Source: Heterohyrax brucei (taxonomy: Eukaryota > Chordata > Mammalia > Hyracoidea > Procaviidae). From it: a stretch of DNA of 64,000 bases. The notes below the pieces were generated by a model. That model saw nothing but the letters and a program-made list of their open reading frames with translations, was not told the origin of the DNA and searched no databases. Below are positions 32,268 through 43,493 of this stretch, piece after piece. Position 1 is the first letter of the stretch, and the number at the start of each line of letters is the position of its first letter. The position numbers and the translations under genes are program-made. Where the stretch lies: assembly GCA_028571685.1 (NCBI GenBank), contig CM053143.1, positions 141,952,829 to 142,016,828 on the forward strand. The letters are read 5' to 3'.

Positions 32268-32430
32268 AGGAACCAAACCTGTTGCCATCCAGTTGATTCT
32301 TACTCATAACAAGCCTACAAGACTGAACAGAATTGCCCTATAGGGTTTCTAAGGAGCGGCTGGTGGATTCGAACTGTCAACATTTTGGTTAGCAACCAAG
32401 ATCTTAACTGCTGTACCAATAGGATTCCAA
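32268..32430 (-). repeat. AfroSINE, short form
   Basis: GGAACCAAACCTGTTGCCAT to CTGTACCAATAGGATTCC, with GAACTGTCAACATTTTGGTT between. Confidence 0.9.
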
Positions 32431-32774
32431 ACATTCCTCTTAATCCCTAATTGCACATTAAATAAAATCGTTACAATCTTTTTCATCAATCATATGTCTG
32501 TCATCCAAACATTTATGAATCATGTCATGCAATCACAAAAATCTCAGAACTGTACCTGAGGTTGTCCACTTCAGGCTCCTTCTTGAGAGAATCTGTCATA
32601 AGCATTGATCACCTTTAACGTAACAGAACCTTACACAGATCGGCAGGTGCCTCCTACATTCTGTAAATTAGGTGATTCCTTATTGTGCAAATGTAGTTGG
32701 AGGAGTCTCATTATGCTGAGCAGAAAAGCTGCTGCTGCACTCTTTATCCCATTTCTGTTTCAGGCTATTTTGTA

Positions 32775-32960
32775 TCTAAAACCAAAATCAGTAAGCCAAG
32801 CCAAATGTAGAGCTAATTCTGATTCATGGCGACCTCATGTGTAACAGAGTAGAACCCTGCTCCATAGGACTGAATTTTCTTTTTCCCGTTGGGGGGGGTG
32901 GGAGAGGAGGAGCAGTTTCTTTTCAGAAAGTAGATCACCAAGGCTTTCTTTTGAAAGATT
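32775..32960 (-). repeat. AfroSINE long form, head missing, with a G-run insertion
   Basis: AAAACCAAAATCAGTAAGCC, CATGGCGACCTCATGTGTAAC and a G8 run (32890-32897) in the middle, then AGTAGATCACCAAGGCTTTC. Confidence 0.65.
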
Positions 32961-32984
32961 GTAAGGTTTTGAGGTCAGGAAACT

Positions 32985-33050
32985 TATTTAATGTATCTCT
33001 TTATCTCTCTAGCTCCTAGCACAGTGCTTTCAAATAGTAAAGGCAGTAGT
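32985..33050 (+). repeat. L2 3' end fragment
   Basis: CTAGCTCCTAGCACAGTGCTT. Confidence 0.45.
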
Positions 33051-33058
33051 TAACGGTT

Positions 33059-33225
33059 AAGAAGCCCTTGTGGTATAATGATTAAGCACTTGGCTGCTAC
33101 CCAAAGAGTTGGTGGCTGAAACACAGAGTGGCTCCAAGAGTGAAAGACCTGGCAATCTGCTTCCATAAATGTTACAGCCAAGAAAACACTATGAGACAGT
33201 TCCACTATCAGATGGGGTCAACAAA
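33059..33225 (+). repeat. AfroSINE, long-form variant
   Basis: GAAGCCCTTGTGGTATAATG head and GACCTGGCAATCTGCTTCC middle; the tail GATGGGGTCAACAAAC is eroded. Confidence 0.8.
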
Positions 33226-33227
33226 CA

Positions 33228-33437
33228 CAAATCAAAATCCAAACCCACTGTAGTCGAGTCAATGCATAGCAACCCTATAGGACAAGATAGGACTGCCCTA
33301 TGTAATTTGGTTTCCATGGCTGTGAATCCTTACAGAAGCAAACTGCTACACGTCTCTCCTAAGGAGTGGTGGGTTTGGACTATCAACCTTTGGGTTGGCA
33401 GCCAAGTGCTTAACCACTGTACCGCCAGGGCTCCTGA
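33228..33437 (-). repeat. AfroSINE, long form
   Basis: Abuts the preceding SINE tail to tail. TCCAAACCCACTGTAGTCG to ACCGCCAGGGCTCC. Confidence 0.9.
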
Positions 33438-33449
33438 CATGTGATCACT

Positions 33450-33608
33450 CAAAAACTGAAACCCTCTGCTACTGAGTCAACTCCCACTGTCAGTGGCCCT
33501 ATAGGACAGAGTAGAGCTGCCCCATAGAGTTTCCAAGGAGCACTTCATGGATTCAAATTGCCAACCTTCTGGTTAGCACTCGTAGCACTTTACTACACTC
33601 GGGCTCAC
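33450..33608 (-). repeat. AfroSINE, short form
   Basis: GCCCTATAGGACAGAGTAGAG, CAAGGAGCACTTCATGGATTC, and a head ending near CTACACTCGGGCTC. Confidence 0.85.
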
Positions 33609-33609
33609 T

Positions 33610-33672
33610 AGCCAAGCCAGCCAAGTGCCGTCAAGTCGCATCCAACTCATGGCGACCCTAGGGGCTCACTAG
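33610..33672 (-). repeat. AfroSINE tail fragment, alternative tail
   Basis: AAGCCAGCCAAGTGCCGTCAAG differs from the usual AAACCCACTGCCGTC and matches the fragment at 58436. Ends in a second GGGGCTCACTAG. Confidence 0.65.
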
Positions 33673-33769
33673 GAGTGGAAAATCTGCTCGTGACACCTAA
33701 CAACAATTACAGTTAACTGTTCTATGAAGTAAGCTGAGTGTTGACTGTAACATGAAATTTTAGATCTCA

Positions 33770-33935
33770 GAGGAATCTGGATGACCAAATCTCACTTCTT
33801 CATTTTAATGAAAAGACACTTGAGATCCAAAAGACTTAAATGTCGAATCCAAATCACTCTGCTGGTTAATAACAAAGCAGTACTTCAACTAAAGTTTCCC
33901 AACTCCTAATCCAGGTCTTTTCTGCTCACCACACT
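33770..33935 (-). repeat. MIR fragment
   Basis: AAAAGACACTTGAGATCC to CTAATCCAGGTCTTTTCTGC in inverted MIR order; diverged. Confidence 0.45.
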
Positions 33936-34404
33936 GTTCAATATCAAAGTTTCAAATTTCAAAAATGCAGTTAGTACTCTCCCTTCATATTTGAAACTGA
34001 TTGCATAAATCTAATATAAACCCTGTATGTTGTATTTGGAATATTGCCTGAAATTTTGCTGAAACTCAGGAAATATTTTTTTTAATATATAACACAATAT
34101 TTCAATTTTTCTCACTGGTAGCATTCCCAAATGACTTGATTCCTGTGGGAATGTTTACTGAGATACTAATGTTACACTTCTGTGCATTTATATTCAAATC
34201 CCTGGAGTAAAAACTGAGTGTCTTGGGACCATTATGAGTAAAGCAGTATTTGGAGATGTGGTCTTATGCCATTTTACTTTATCTAGATACTACTTTAAGC
34301 TAGCATTCAAGCAAGCTACCTTGTGTCAACTACTTAATTGGGATTTTGTGTGTGTGTGTGCACTATTAATTTTAATCAGATATATTTCGAAATAAGCCTA
34401 GATT
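33936..34404. other. No recognised repeat except a (TG)n run
   Basis: Short TG run at 34346-34360; otherwise AT-rich and unrecognised. Confidence 0.35.
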
Positions 34405-34615
34405 AGGAGTCCTTGGGTAGCACAGATGATTAAGTGATTGGCTACTAACAGAAAGGTCGGTTCCAACTCACCCACAGGCACTTTGGAAGAAAGTCCTGGC
34501 TATCTACTTCCAAGAGATCACAGCCACTGAATATTCTGTGAAGCACAGTTGTACTCTGAAACACAAGGTTTGCCATGAGTTGGAATCGACTGTACATCAG
34601 CTGGTTTTGCTTAAG
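34405..34615 (+). repeat. AfroSINE variant, full length
   Basis: GGAGTCCTTGGGTAGCACAG head, AGTCCTGGCTATCTACTTCC and CCATGAGTTGGAATCGACTG, ending GCTGGTTTTG. Confidence 0.85.
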
Positions 34616-34997
34616 CCTAGGCTGGAATTTGACATGGAAAAGCTCAGTGAGAAGAGCAGTAAAACAAATTTTATCAAATTTTTACAGTTTCTCCCAATTG
34701 CACAAATTATACTATAGCATGCTTTTCTGACATGTAATGGGAGTAAAGGTGCAGAATGGAGAATGACAAAGTCCTCAGAACTGAAATTTGGTTGTACCTG
34801 CTCAGACAAAGAGATAAATGTGCATGTGGTAAGAACTGAAGAGAGCAAGAAAGGACGCAGCAGGGAGCAATGTGCCTGGCTTTATATTACAGTAAGAGAG
34901 AGTATGTGGAGCTCCACTGGGACAAAAAGCTAGATAAGTGCATTTCCAAGATGTGAGTGAAATAACAACTTTTTAAAGTAAATCCATCCTTAGTATG
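34616..34997. other. No recognised feature
   Basis: Unrecognised 380 bp; the minus-strand frame at 34597-34848 has no family resemblance. Confidence 0.35.
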
Positions 34998-35151
34998 TAC
35001 CCACAGCTGTGGCATTGACTCCAACTCATAGCAATCCTATGGGACAGTAGATCTGCTCCACAGAGCTTCTAAGGAGTACCTGGTGGATTTGAATTGCAGA
35101 CATTTTGATTAGAAGATGTAACACTAAACCACTATACCATCAGGGTTTCCT
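34998..35151 (-). repeat. AfroSINE, short form
   Basis: GGCATTGACTCCAACTCATAG to CACTATACCATCAGGGTTTCC. Confidence 0.85.
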
Positions 35152-35244
35152 TAGTATGTAGGGTAGTTTGTTTTTCCAAACTCATAAACAACTAGCAGTT
35201 TGCAGTCCCAGGTAGTCACAACTTACGGCTTGGCTGGCATATAT

Positions 35245-35430
35245 ACGGTAGGTACTGTTCTAACTGGGCTTCACTTTTTATAAATTAGTCTACCTTCACT
35301 TCAGTCCAATGAGGTACTAGTATCATCCCCAATTTACAGATAAATTAACTGAGACTTAGAGAGCTTCAACAATTGGCCACCCAGCTAAAGAGTGATAATG
35401 CTCCTAAGTAGCCAAGCTCCTGAGACTTAC
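35245..35430 (-). repeat. MIR
   Basis: AGGTACTGTTCTAACTGGGC, CCCCAATTTACAGATAAATT and CAATTGGCCACCCAGCTAAAG follow inverted MIR order. Confidence 0.75.
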
Positions 35431-35622
35431 TATTCCCATGCTAGACTTCACTTCCTTCTTTCTCTATTTAACCACATTAATATGTGTCCTATATACCTCA
35501 GACACTTATTTATGAGGATACAATAATATGGATGTAAATGTGCTTTTAAAGATAGAGAGTAAATCCAGGCCTCATTCCTGAGTTGAACATCTAGTTATTC
35601 AGGGTGGTTTTTTAGATACACC

Positions 35623-35840
35623 AGGTCTGACAATTAAGCCAACAAAATTAATTGTTCTAAGTACTATGTACCTCATTGCTAAATATCACTATGGTCACCT
35701 TCAAAGTAGTCCGCTTGGGAAGCTATACACCAACATCAGCACCTAGTCCACCCTTCGAGCAATTTTGGAACTATTTCTGGAATGGCCATTGTGCACAGTG
35801 GCAAGGTGGCGAGTTCATGAACTTAACTGTACAGTTGTCT
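35623..35840 (-). mobile_element. Internally deleted mariner remnant
   Basis: Starts AGGTCTGACAATTAAGCC, keeps CTTGGGAAGCTATACACCAAC and then jumps to CACAGTGGCAAGGTGGCG-AGTTCATGAACTTA, the opposite end. About 1 kb of the middle is missing. Confidence 0.8.
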
Positions 35841-36160
35841 GTGAGGAAGCTTTAGCCAGTAAACAAGTAACTGTATTGGAACACCCTCCCTACTCAATGA
35901 CTTTTTCCTTTACTTAAAGGAAATATTGAAAGGAAAACATTTTGATAACATTCAGGACATCAAGAGTAATAGGATGACAGCCCTGACGGCCTTTCCAGAA
36001 AAAGAGGTCCATAATTGCTTGGAAGGGTGTACTAGGCACTGGCATGGGTGCATAGTTTCCCAAGGGGAATACCTCTAAGGTGAGCATAGTGATACACACC
36101 GATGAAGTATATAGCACTTTTTCTAGGATGAGTATGGGAACTCAATTGGTAGTCCTTGTA
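35838..36160 (+). mobile_element. Mariner 3' fragment in opposite orientation
   Basis: GTAAACAAGTAACTGTATTGG and GGAACACCCTCCCTACTC (HPPYS, plus strand), then GGGTGTACTAGGCACTGG and TTTCCCAAGGGGAATACC. It pairs as an inverted repeat with 35690-35790. Confidence 0.8.
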
Positions 36161-36743
36161 TATTATGGAAGAAATGATGAGTCAGATTATTTCCGGGTTA
36201 CTGCATGCTTCTTATCTATTTACCTGTTTGACCTTGTTTCAACACCAGCTCTCTGTGCTATATTCTTAGGGAGATTATTTATCCAGCATATCTAATGTGG
36301 CTCTGCTGAATGTAATAAATTGGCTATCCTAGCATCAGTGAGAGGGCAGTCTCTTTAGCCTTACTGGAATTAATCTTTTAACCAATGTGGTCTATGTTAC
36401 TGGGAGCCAGCTTCTTCTCTTAATTTTTTAATTATTTAAGAGTGTCATTGTAGTCTACATAGCTTTTCAGCTATAAACACAGTTTTGCACATAGCCACTT
36501 ACCAGATGTTTCAAGGGTAACAGAAATGTTGGCTTCCAATACCTACATACAGGCAGGTCCCAATGACCAGGTTAGTGGAAAAAGCTTGGACAGAAAATAT
36601 TTTCTCATTGTCAACAACGAAGACAGCCTCTCCCCAAACTAGTGATCATGAACAAGTTGAAAAGATGGGACCATTTGCCATCAATTACCTTTTAGTATAC
36701 TTTTTTTCAGTCAGTTTTCTTGTGCTCTGCCTATCTCACAGCA
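36161..36743. other. No recognised feature
   Basis: Unrecognised; the 147-codon frame beginning at 36563 runs into the next SINE and is rejected as a gene. Confidence 0.35.
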
Positions 36744-36960
36744 GGAGCCCTGGTGGTGCAGTGGTCAACACTGGGCGACTCACTCAAAGGTTGGAAGTAG
36801 GAACTCGCCAGAGGCTCCATGAGAGAAAAGAACTGGTGATCTACCGCCACCAACATGATAGCCTAGAAAACCCCATGGGGCATCTGTACTTTGTCACAGA
36901 GTATTACAATGAGTCAGAATTGACTCAACCGCACCTAACCACAATAACGTCTTACATTAG
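36744..36960 (+). repeat. AfroSINE variant, full length
   Basis: AGGAGCCCTGGTGGTGCAGTGG head, the best preserved in the window; ACTGGTGATCTACCGCCACC middle and CTCAACCGCACCTAACC tail. Confidence 0.9.
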
Positions 36961-37194
36961 AGGTCAGAAGACTGATTTTACAACAAAGCAAGTGACTTCT
37001 TTATAATCAGTCTGGGTCGCTTCATAAAATTAATAGGACACATTGAAGGGACTTCCATATTTTCACCAGCCTCATTGAGGCTATAATATGTCCTCCCAAA
37101 TTAAAAAACCCTAATAGAGGGAACTGAATACTTTTGACAGGAACTTTCAGGAGCCAACTTCCCAAACTTTAAGAATACCTTTTTTTTTTTTTTT

Positions 37195-37400
37195 GGAAGC
37201 AAGCATAGGCTTTCTGGGGCCACACAGCCTGAATTAAAGTACCATTGACTCTACTGCTTAAGACCCCAATTTACTTCATGTCTCTTTGCCTCAGTTTCCT
37301 TGGGTAGAAGTGAAATATTAGGACCCACCTTTTAGGAGTGATGTCAGGGTTAAATGAATGAAAGCAAATGTAGCACTTACAAAACTGCCTGGCACCAGTG
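37195..37400 (+). repeat. MIR
   Basis: TTTGCCTCAGTTTCCTTGGG and GTCAGGGTTAAATGAATG, then ACAAAACTGCCTGGCACC. A T16 run precedes it at 37179-37194. Confidence 0.75.
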
Positions 37401-37977
37401 ATGTCCCTGGGGCTAGTGTAACCCAGTGTGGAAACTCATGGTCCCAAGCCTACCATGGACCTCCACCTGTACAGGCCATACAGAATCTTTAGTAATTTTT
37501 TTCCTACTAATGTTACTTGTAAATCTTAACTCCCATATAGCGCTCTTTCTTTTGCTTTAATTACTACTTCATTCTCAAAAAAGTTATTGATATAGACTTG
37601 GAAATACTAATTACTACAGTATGGTAGCCAAAACACCTCGAAAATTTGACAAAATCAGTAACTATAAAAACACTGGAAGCATTGAAAACAACAGTGCCTG
37701 CTTCGAAGACAAAACCATGTGATTTGAAGTGTCATTGTAAATGGATAACGACAGATCTGGAGTGCACAGATGGTTCAAAAAGTAAATTAACATAGAATTT
37801 CAGCCTTGGCGGTATATTGATACACGTAATCTGGACTTATGAAAAATGCTTTTGTTGTTCTAGCTAAACATAGAGATATTTTATAAACAGTCATTTTGGT
37901 GTCATCCCCTCTGACAGTATTACCCAGTGGGGTCCACAACCCCCACATTTTCCTTGTGATGCCACTGCCAGGCACAC
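37401..37977. other. No recognised feature
   Basis: AT-rich sequence; nothing named. Confidence 0.35.
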
Positions 37978-38145
37978 AGTAACCAAGAACAGAGTCAATT
38001 CCAAGTTATGATGATCCCATATGCTTCAAAGTGAAACTGTGCTCCATAGGATTTTCCATGGTTGTGATCTTTCAGGAATAGATTACCAGACCTTTCTTCC
38101 AAAGAGTCTCTGGGTGGATTAAAACTCATAACTGTTGGTTAGTTA
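37978..38145 (-). repeat. AfroSINE, long form, head missing (cluster copy 1)
   Basis: AACCAAGAACAGAGTCAATTCC to GATTAAAACTCATAACTGTTGG; first of three same-direction SINEs. Confidence 0.75.
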
Positions 38146-38330
38146 CTATTGTTATTAGTTGCCTTTCAGTTACTTCCAACTCACAGCAACTCAGTTGTGC
38201 AGAGTAGAACTGCTCCATAGAGTTTTCAAGGTTGTAAACTTTCAGAAGTAGATTCCCAGGCCTGTCTCCTGAGGTGCCTCTGGAATTCTAACTGCCAAGC
38301 TTTCAGTTAGTGACCAAGTGCTTAATCATT
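38146..38330 (-). repeat. AfroSINE, long form (cluster copy 2)
   Basis: TTTCAGTTACTTCCAACTC, the GTTGTAAACTTTCAGAAGTAG block and GTGACCAAGTGCTTAATC. Confidence 0.8.
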
Positions 38331-38349
38331 TGGGTTTGCGCTACCCAAA

Positions 38350-38554
38350 CCTGAAACCAAACCCACTGCTGCAGAGTTGCTTCTGACTTGCAGCGATCCT
38401 ATAGGACAGAGCACAGCTCTCCAACAGGGTTTCCAAAGCTATAAACTTTACAGGAGCAGACCACTGCATCCTTTTCCTGTGGGGCAGCTGACAGGTTTGA
38501 ATGGCCAACCTATGGTTAGCAGCCAAGTGCTCAACCATTGCACTAGGAGAGCTC
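38350..38554 (-). repeat. AfroSINE, long form, full length (cluster copy 3)
   Basis: CTGAAACCAAACCCACTGCTG to GCACTAGGAGAGCTCC, with CCTTTTCCTGTGGGGCAGC in the middle. Confidence 0.9.
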
Positions 38555-38954
38555 CTTATTTGGGCCACACCACATGGTTAATGGTCAATAAAGGTTAGCT
38601 GTTATCATTGTTGCGACACTGTGCATATGCATTACCCTTCTGGAATGAATTCTTCCCCATTATATATCCAGTTTTTCACCCCAAATCTTTCTTTTTCACT
38701 AAATTAGTCCCTGACTGTATGGTGACCGTGTTTTTGTGCTTGGCTTCCTTCCTGCATTCTAGAGTTTACAGTGGAAATTAATTGCAGAACATTCTTCACC
38801 AGACCATGCTACCAACAAGATTGAGCCTAGTTTTAAAATGATATGTGAGGCTTTACACATATCCATAAAGAATAATGCTATATCACTCAAACTCTGAACA
38901 CTAACTCAATAGAAATTAATACCAGGAGTTCAAAAGGATATAGGAAATGCCTGT

Positions 38955-39310
38955 GAATACAGAAGCTGTTGATGTTGTTTTGCTGGCTGCTATGATGTCA
39001 GCCCCAGACTCATGGAGACCCCACGTACAGTAGGAGGAAACACTGCCCAGTCCTGTGCCATCTCCACGATCAATTGCTGACTGGACTGTTGTGGTCCATA
39101 TGGTTTTCCTGGACGGATTTTTCAGAAGTTGATCACCAGACCTTTCTTCCTGGTCCATCTTAGTCTGGAAGCTCCACTGAAACCTGTTCAGCATCACAGT
39201 AACATGCGAGCCTCCACCGGAAAGAGACCTGAGGGCTGCACATAAGGTGTACTGGCCAGGAACTGAACCCAGGTCTCCTCATAGGCAGCTAGGATTGTGC
39301 CACTAGAAGA
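38955..39310 (-). mobile_element. RTE LINE fragment: 3' end joined to 5'-region text
   Basis: The left part (GCCCAGTCCTGTGCCATCTC) is inverted RTE 3'-end text. The right part (TCTTAGTCTGGAAGCTCCAC, CCAGGAACTGAACCCAGG) matches text at the 5' side of the RTE copy at 50.7-54.4 kb. The middle is deleted. Confidence 0.65.
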
Positions 39311-39439
39311 TGGCATCCTGAACAAGTGTGCAGACTGTAATAAATTATGGAGGATTCTACATGAACAGAGACATGTATTGTGTTTACTAATGAATTTTTT
39401 TTCCTCATAAGTTCTTTTAAGTGATATAACCCTTCCCTG

Positions 39440-39650
39440 ATTAAGACCTCACTAACTGATAGGTTGTCTGTTTAAACCCACTCAGAGGTGCCTCAGAAGA
39501 AAAGCCTGGTGATCTGCTTCCAACAGCTCTGTAAACACTGTGGAATGCAGCTCTACATGGTACAAGTTGCCATGAGTTGCTATTGACTTAATAGCAACTG
39601 TTTTGTTGGGGTTTTTTTCTTTTGTTGTTGTTGTTGTTTTTAATTTGCTT
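39440..39650 (+). repeat. AfroSINE variant
   Basis: AACCCACTCAGAGGTGCCTC, AAGCCTGGTGATCTGCTTCC, AGTTGCCATGAGTTGC; head eroded. Confidence 0.8.
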
Positions 39651-39779
39651 TACCCTTTCCTGAGAGCCACAGTTACTGGTGTAAAACATTCTTATCTGCC
39701 ATACTAGAGGCAAAGGCAAGAGGCAAAGCGCATTTGAGGATTGCCTTTCCACTAGCCTGAATTAAGATTCACATCCTAC

Positions 39780-39890
39780 CATTTACAGTCCTTGAGCAAG
39801 GCATTGAACTTCCTGGGGTCTCCATTTCCTCATCTGTGAAAATGGAGGTAATACATTCAAGGGGTGAGTGAAGGTAAAATAAGATAAAAT
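39780..39890 (+). repeat. MIR core
   Basis: CCTTGAGCAAGGCATTGAAC followed by CCATTTCCTCATCTGTGAAA. Confidence 0.75.
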
Positions 39891-41352
39891 ATGTAGAAAG
39901 CATTTATAAAAGTAGGAGAGGGAAGCAGAGATGAAGGTGTAAGGACCATTCGTGTGATGCTGAGATTTCTTTGTGAAGTTAGCACAATCTCACAAGGTAC
40001 AGTTGGCTGATTTTTTTCTTAGAGGCTACTGAAGGTAAAAAAGTGTTCATATTTTTTAAGTTTTCTAGAAAATGTTAGTTTCTTCCTCTTGAAGCAGCTA
40101 TCTTAGGAATTTCTTGGAAAAACTAAGATGTTTCCAATTATATTGAGATTTGATCTCAGTGTTTCAACCGTAATTTCATTTAGCAATAACTTATTTTTCT
40201 CCTCCTAGATAAAGAAAATTGCATTTATTTTTAAAACTATTTCTGACTTCCAAGATTTCTTGAAACATAACTATTAAGGTAGCAGTAATAAGCCTTATTT
40301 ATGAGTCTTTTTCTCCAGCATAGCTATAGGATACCTAAACTGATTATTTTCTTTCTACCCAGAGTCCTTTAGTTTATGGAAATCACACCTAGCTGAATTA
40401 TCAGTGTTTGAATAAAGATGTATTCATTCATTACCGCATATTCTTCCCTGTGTTGGGTAGTTTCATCTCACTGCTGCATTGAGCTAATCAAGCCATACTG
40501 AACTGGCATTAAATCTGATCTCAGAAGGTGTAATTTTCCAGTTGAATCTAAACAACACATGACCTCTATGGTGACTTCCATAAATACAGTATAACTTCAA
40601 TTACTCCAGGTGGCAGGGGATGGACATAAAGAATAACCATTTTACTTGGACAGTGGCCTCTGTGTTTTGTCAGGTTCTTCATTTCTTGTTGCCTTTCCTC
40701 GCCTGCCTCCATGAATACAATACATTTTAACATCCCTCTCAAGGCAGTACTGAAGACCCCATCCATCTCCAGACATTGGTGGCTACACTGTAGCTGCCGA
40801 GCATCTCATTATCTCAAAGTGAAGCATTCTGGGAAAGTGGGGAAGGCAGGCAGCAATAGCAATGCAGGAGGGAAGAAGAGAAAGGGAGCTGTGAAAAATG
40901 TCTGTTCATTTCCTCACTGATGATAATATGTTATGGAAGTAATACCTTCCTGTTTGAGAAAGGCAGAAGATGTAGGGTGTCCAAACCCATGACTTAGCAG
41001 ATTCCAGACCCTGTGAATGGTTATAGCTGCCTCAGCGCCAGCATCACTCCCCCAGCACTCACACCTGAACTCACAGGAGCCATGTTGTGGGGAGGAAAGC
41101 AATGAATCAAGCATTTCAGGAAAAACTACAATTCCAAACCAGACACACACACACATGCACCACTACCTTATCCATTTGAAAATATTTTCTTCCAACTAAC
41201 CTCAATACATGCATTTTACTTTGTTGTACTACCTTAGCCAAAATGGTTTAAAGCAATTGCCTTTACATTTTAGAAGTCACAAACCCCTTGAAGATCTGTT
41301 TAAAATGATGATTCCTTTAATCAAAGGCTTGAAACTCACTCATAGCCACTTC
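39891..41352. other. No recognised feature
   Basis: About 1.45 kb, apparently unique. No exon recognised; a short (AC)n run lies at 41143-41153. Confidence 0.35.
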
Positions 41353-41505
41353 AAAACCTAACCAGCCTCATTGGAGTGGAGTCCATTCCAACTCTTCATA
41401 GCCCCAAGTTGCAAAGTGGAACTGCTCAGTAGGTTTGCTGTTTTTTCAGTTATACCACTGAGTCCGTGCAAACCACCAGCACTCAACCATTTGTACCACC
41501 CTGGT
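41353..41505 (-). repeat. AfroSINE, diverged
   Basis: GAGTGGAGTCCATTCCAACTC, GTGGAACTGCTCAGTAGG, then an eroded head. Confidence 0.7.
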
Positions 41506-41523
41506 ACATTATACTCACCCCAG

Positions 41524-41735
41524 ACCAAAATGCAAACCCACTCCTGTGGAGTCAATTCCAACTCATAGCAACCCTAAAAGACAAAGTAGAACTGTCCTCA
41601 TAGGGTTTCCAGGGCTGCAATCTTTCAAAAAAGAGACTGCCACACCCTTCTTCTGTGGAGAGCTTGGTGAGTTCAAATCGAAGACCTCTGGGTTAGCAGC
41701 CTGGTGCATAACCACAGCGTTACCAGTCCTCCTTT
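41524..41735 (-). repeat. AfroSINE, long form, full length
   Basis: AATGCAAACCCACTCCTGTGG to GCGTTACCAGTCCTCC, with CTGCAATCTTTCAAAAAAGAG in the middle. Confidence 0.9.
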
Positions 41736-42354
41736 AGGCTACTCAACCCTCCTAAATTAACAATTCTTAGCTTAGGCATTCACTTCAGTTTGTGAGTATT
41801 CTATGTTTAAAATCCTGGGTTTTAAGGGAATATTCAGTGGTTATAGTAATTTTGTTAGTGGGACATTATTTTGAATCTGCTAGTTTGCCTCTGAAGTCTG
41901 GATGACCTCTGATCATGTTCTCAAAATATAAGAATTTTGTTAGGGTGAAGTAAGTGCTTTATAAGCTTTCAGCAGTGTGGAGAGGAGGGAAGGCTTAGTT
42001 CTGGAGGCACTTTCGAGGCAGTATATAAAGGTATTGGACACTGAACAAGAGATGAGAAGTGCTCTGTGGGGAGGAGATAACAAAAATAAATTTCCTCTCC
42101 AAATTTTGCTGATCTCCAGTTCCAAACTGAGTTATAGCCAAACTGCTTTCTCTGAAGCCACCTATACCCAGAGCCTGAAACCTGTCCTGCCAACAATGTT
42201 CTTTTACTGCCTCGCTCGTCTGATTTCATCCTCAGCCCCTGACCTTCCTGGGCTTGCAAAAGCAGCTTCCACAGCCCTCTGTGAGGCCCAGCTGTTGCTG
42301 CACCCACTCTCACAGACTGGTCAATTATCTGAAAAGCCTGACCTGGAGCCTCTA
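41736..42354. other. No recognised repeat; two opposing open frames
   Basis: Frames of 137 (plus, 41977-42390) and 145 codons (minus, 41969-42406) overlap each other and both run into a SINE. No domain or homologue recognised. This is the largest frame pair here outside repeats and could be tested for expression, but I do not call a gene. Confidence 0.3.
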
Positions 42355-42540
42355 TCAAAAACCAAGACAAACCAGATGCTGATGAGTTGAGTCCAGCCCA
42401 GGGCAACCCCGTGAATTTCAGAGTGATTGACTTTTTGGAAGTAGATGTCCAGGGCTTTCTTTCAAGTTGTCTCTGAGTAGATTCACATTATCAACATTTT
42501 GATTATCACCAGCCTAACTCTTTGTACCTCTAAAGGACAC
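42355..42540 (-). repeat. AfroSINE, diverged long form
   Basis: AACCAAGACAAACCAGATGC, CAGGGCAACCCCGTGAATTTC, AGTAGATGTCCAGGGCTTTC. Confidence 0.75.
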
Positions 42541-42916
42541 TTGGAGCACCCACAGCTGCTTTCTTTTTATTCTTCAATCTCACAATTGCTTTTTCTGGCT
42601 TTGAAGCTCTAGCTACACAACCCTAATCTGTTCTAAATCTCCATTAGTATTTTATACTTTTGGCTTTCAAATCTACAGACAATAGACTGGTGAATATAAA
42701 TGTCGGCAAACACTTCAGTAGTGTGAACATTGCACCAAGCACTGTTCTAAGTGCTTGTGTCACCTCATTTAATCTTCCCAGTGATCGTAAAAGGTAAATC
42801 CATTTTACAGGTAAGGAGACTAAGGCACAGATAAGTAAAGTAACTTGCCCAAGGTTGCACAGCTAGTAAGTAGTTGTCTTAGGCTGAGTTCTCTGGAGAA
42901 GCAAAACCAGTGAAGC

Positions 42917-42985
42917 ATGCATACACGCATACATACACACACACATACATACATATATATAATACATATACACACATACATAGAG
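42917..42985. repeat. CATA/CA microsatellite
   Basis: Alternating CATA, CACA and TATA words, about 70 bp, inside the LTR. Confidence 0.8.
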
Positions 42986-43317
42986 ATTTATCCCTAGGAA
43001 GTGGGAGAAGTTGGCAAGTCACAAGTCCATGGGTTTGGTGTCAAGCTGTAGGCTTCTCCTGACTCACCTAGCTTCGGGGGCTGATGAACCTAAGATCTGT
43101 AGACATTATAGAAGGCCACTAGCTCAAATCTCAAGAACCAGAGGTCAGATGATGATGAGCTAGATGCAAGATTCAGAGCATAGAAGTGAGCTTTGCCAGA
43201 CTTGCCATATATGTATATTGAACGCAGGCCACACCTCTAAGGAAACTCCCCTTATAACTGATTGGCTGATCACATCAGATAACATCAAGGAAGGTGACTA
43301 CATCATTACAAACTTGT

Positions 43318-43493
43318 TAAAATCAAATCCGTTGCTGTTCAGTCCATTCCAATTCACAGCTACATTGTAGGGCAGAATAGAACTGCCCTATAGGATTTCC
43401 AAGGAGTGGCTGATTGATTCAAACTGCCAGCCTTCTGGTATGCTGCTGAGCTGAGCTCTTAACAACTCTATTGTCAGGACTCTACATCATTGT
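43318..43493 (-). repeat. AfroSINE nested in LTR
   Basis: AAATCAAATCCGTTGCTGTTC to CTATTGTCAGGACTC. CTACATCATT occurs before it (from 43299) and after it, probably the target duplication. Confidence 0.8.

Noticed and set aside
36563-37006. 147-codon plus-strand frame
   Set aside because: More than half of it is AfroSINE sequence.
41123-41136. ZNF143-like ACTACAATTCC
   Set aside because: It lacks the CCCAGAA core and lies in AT-rich sequence away from any CpG island.
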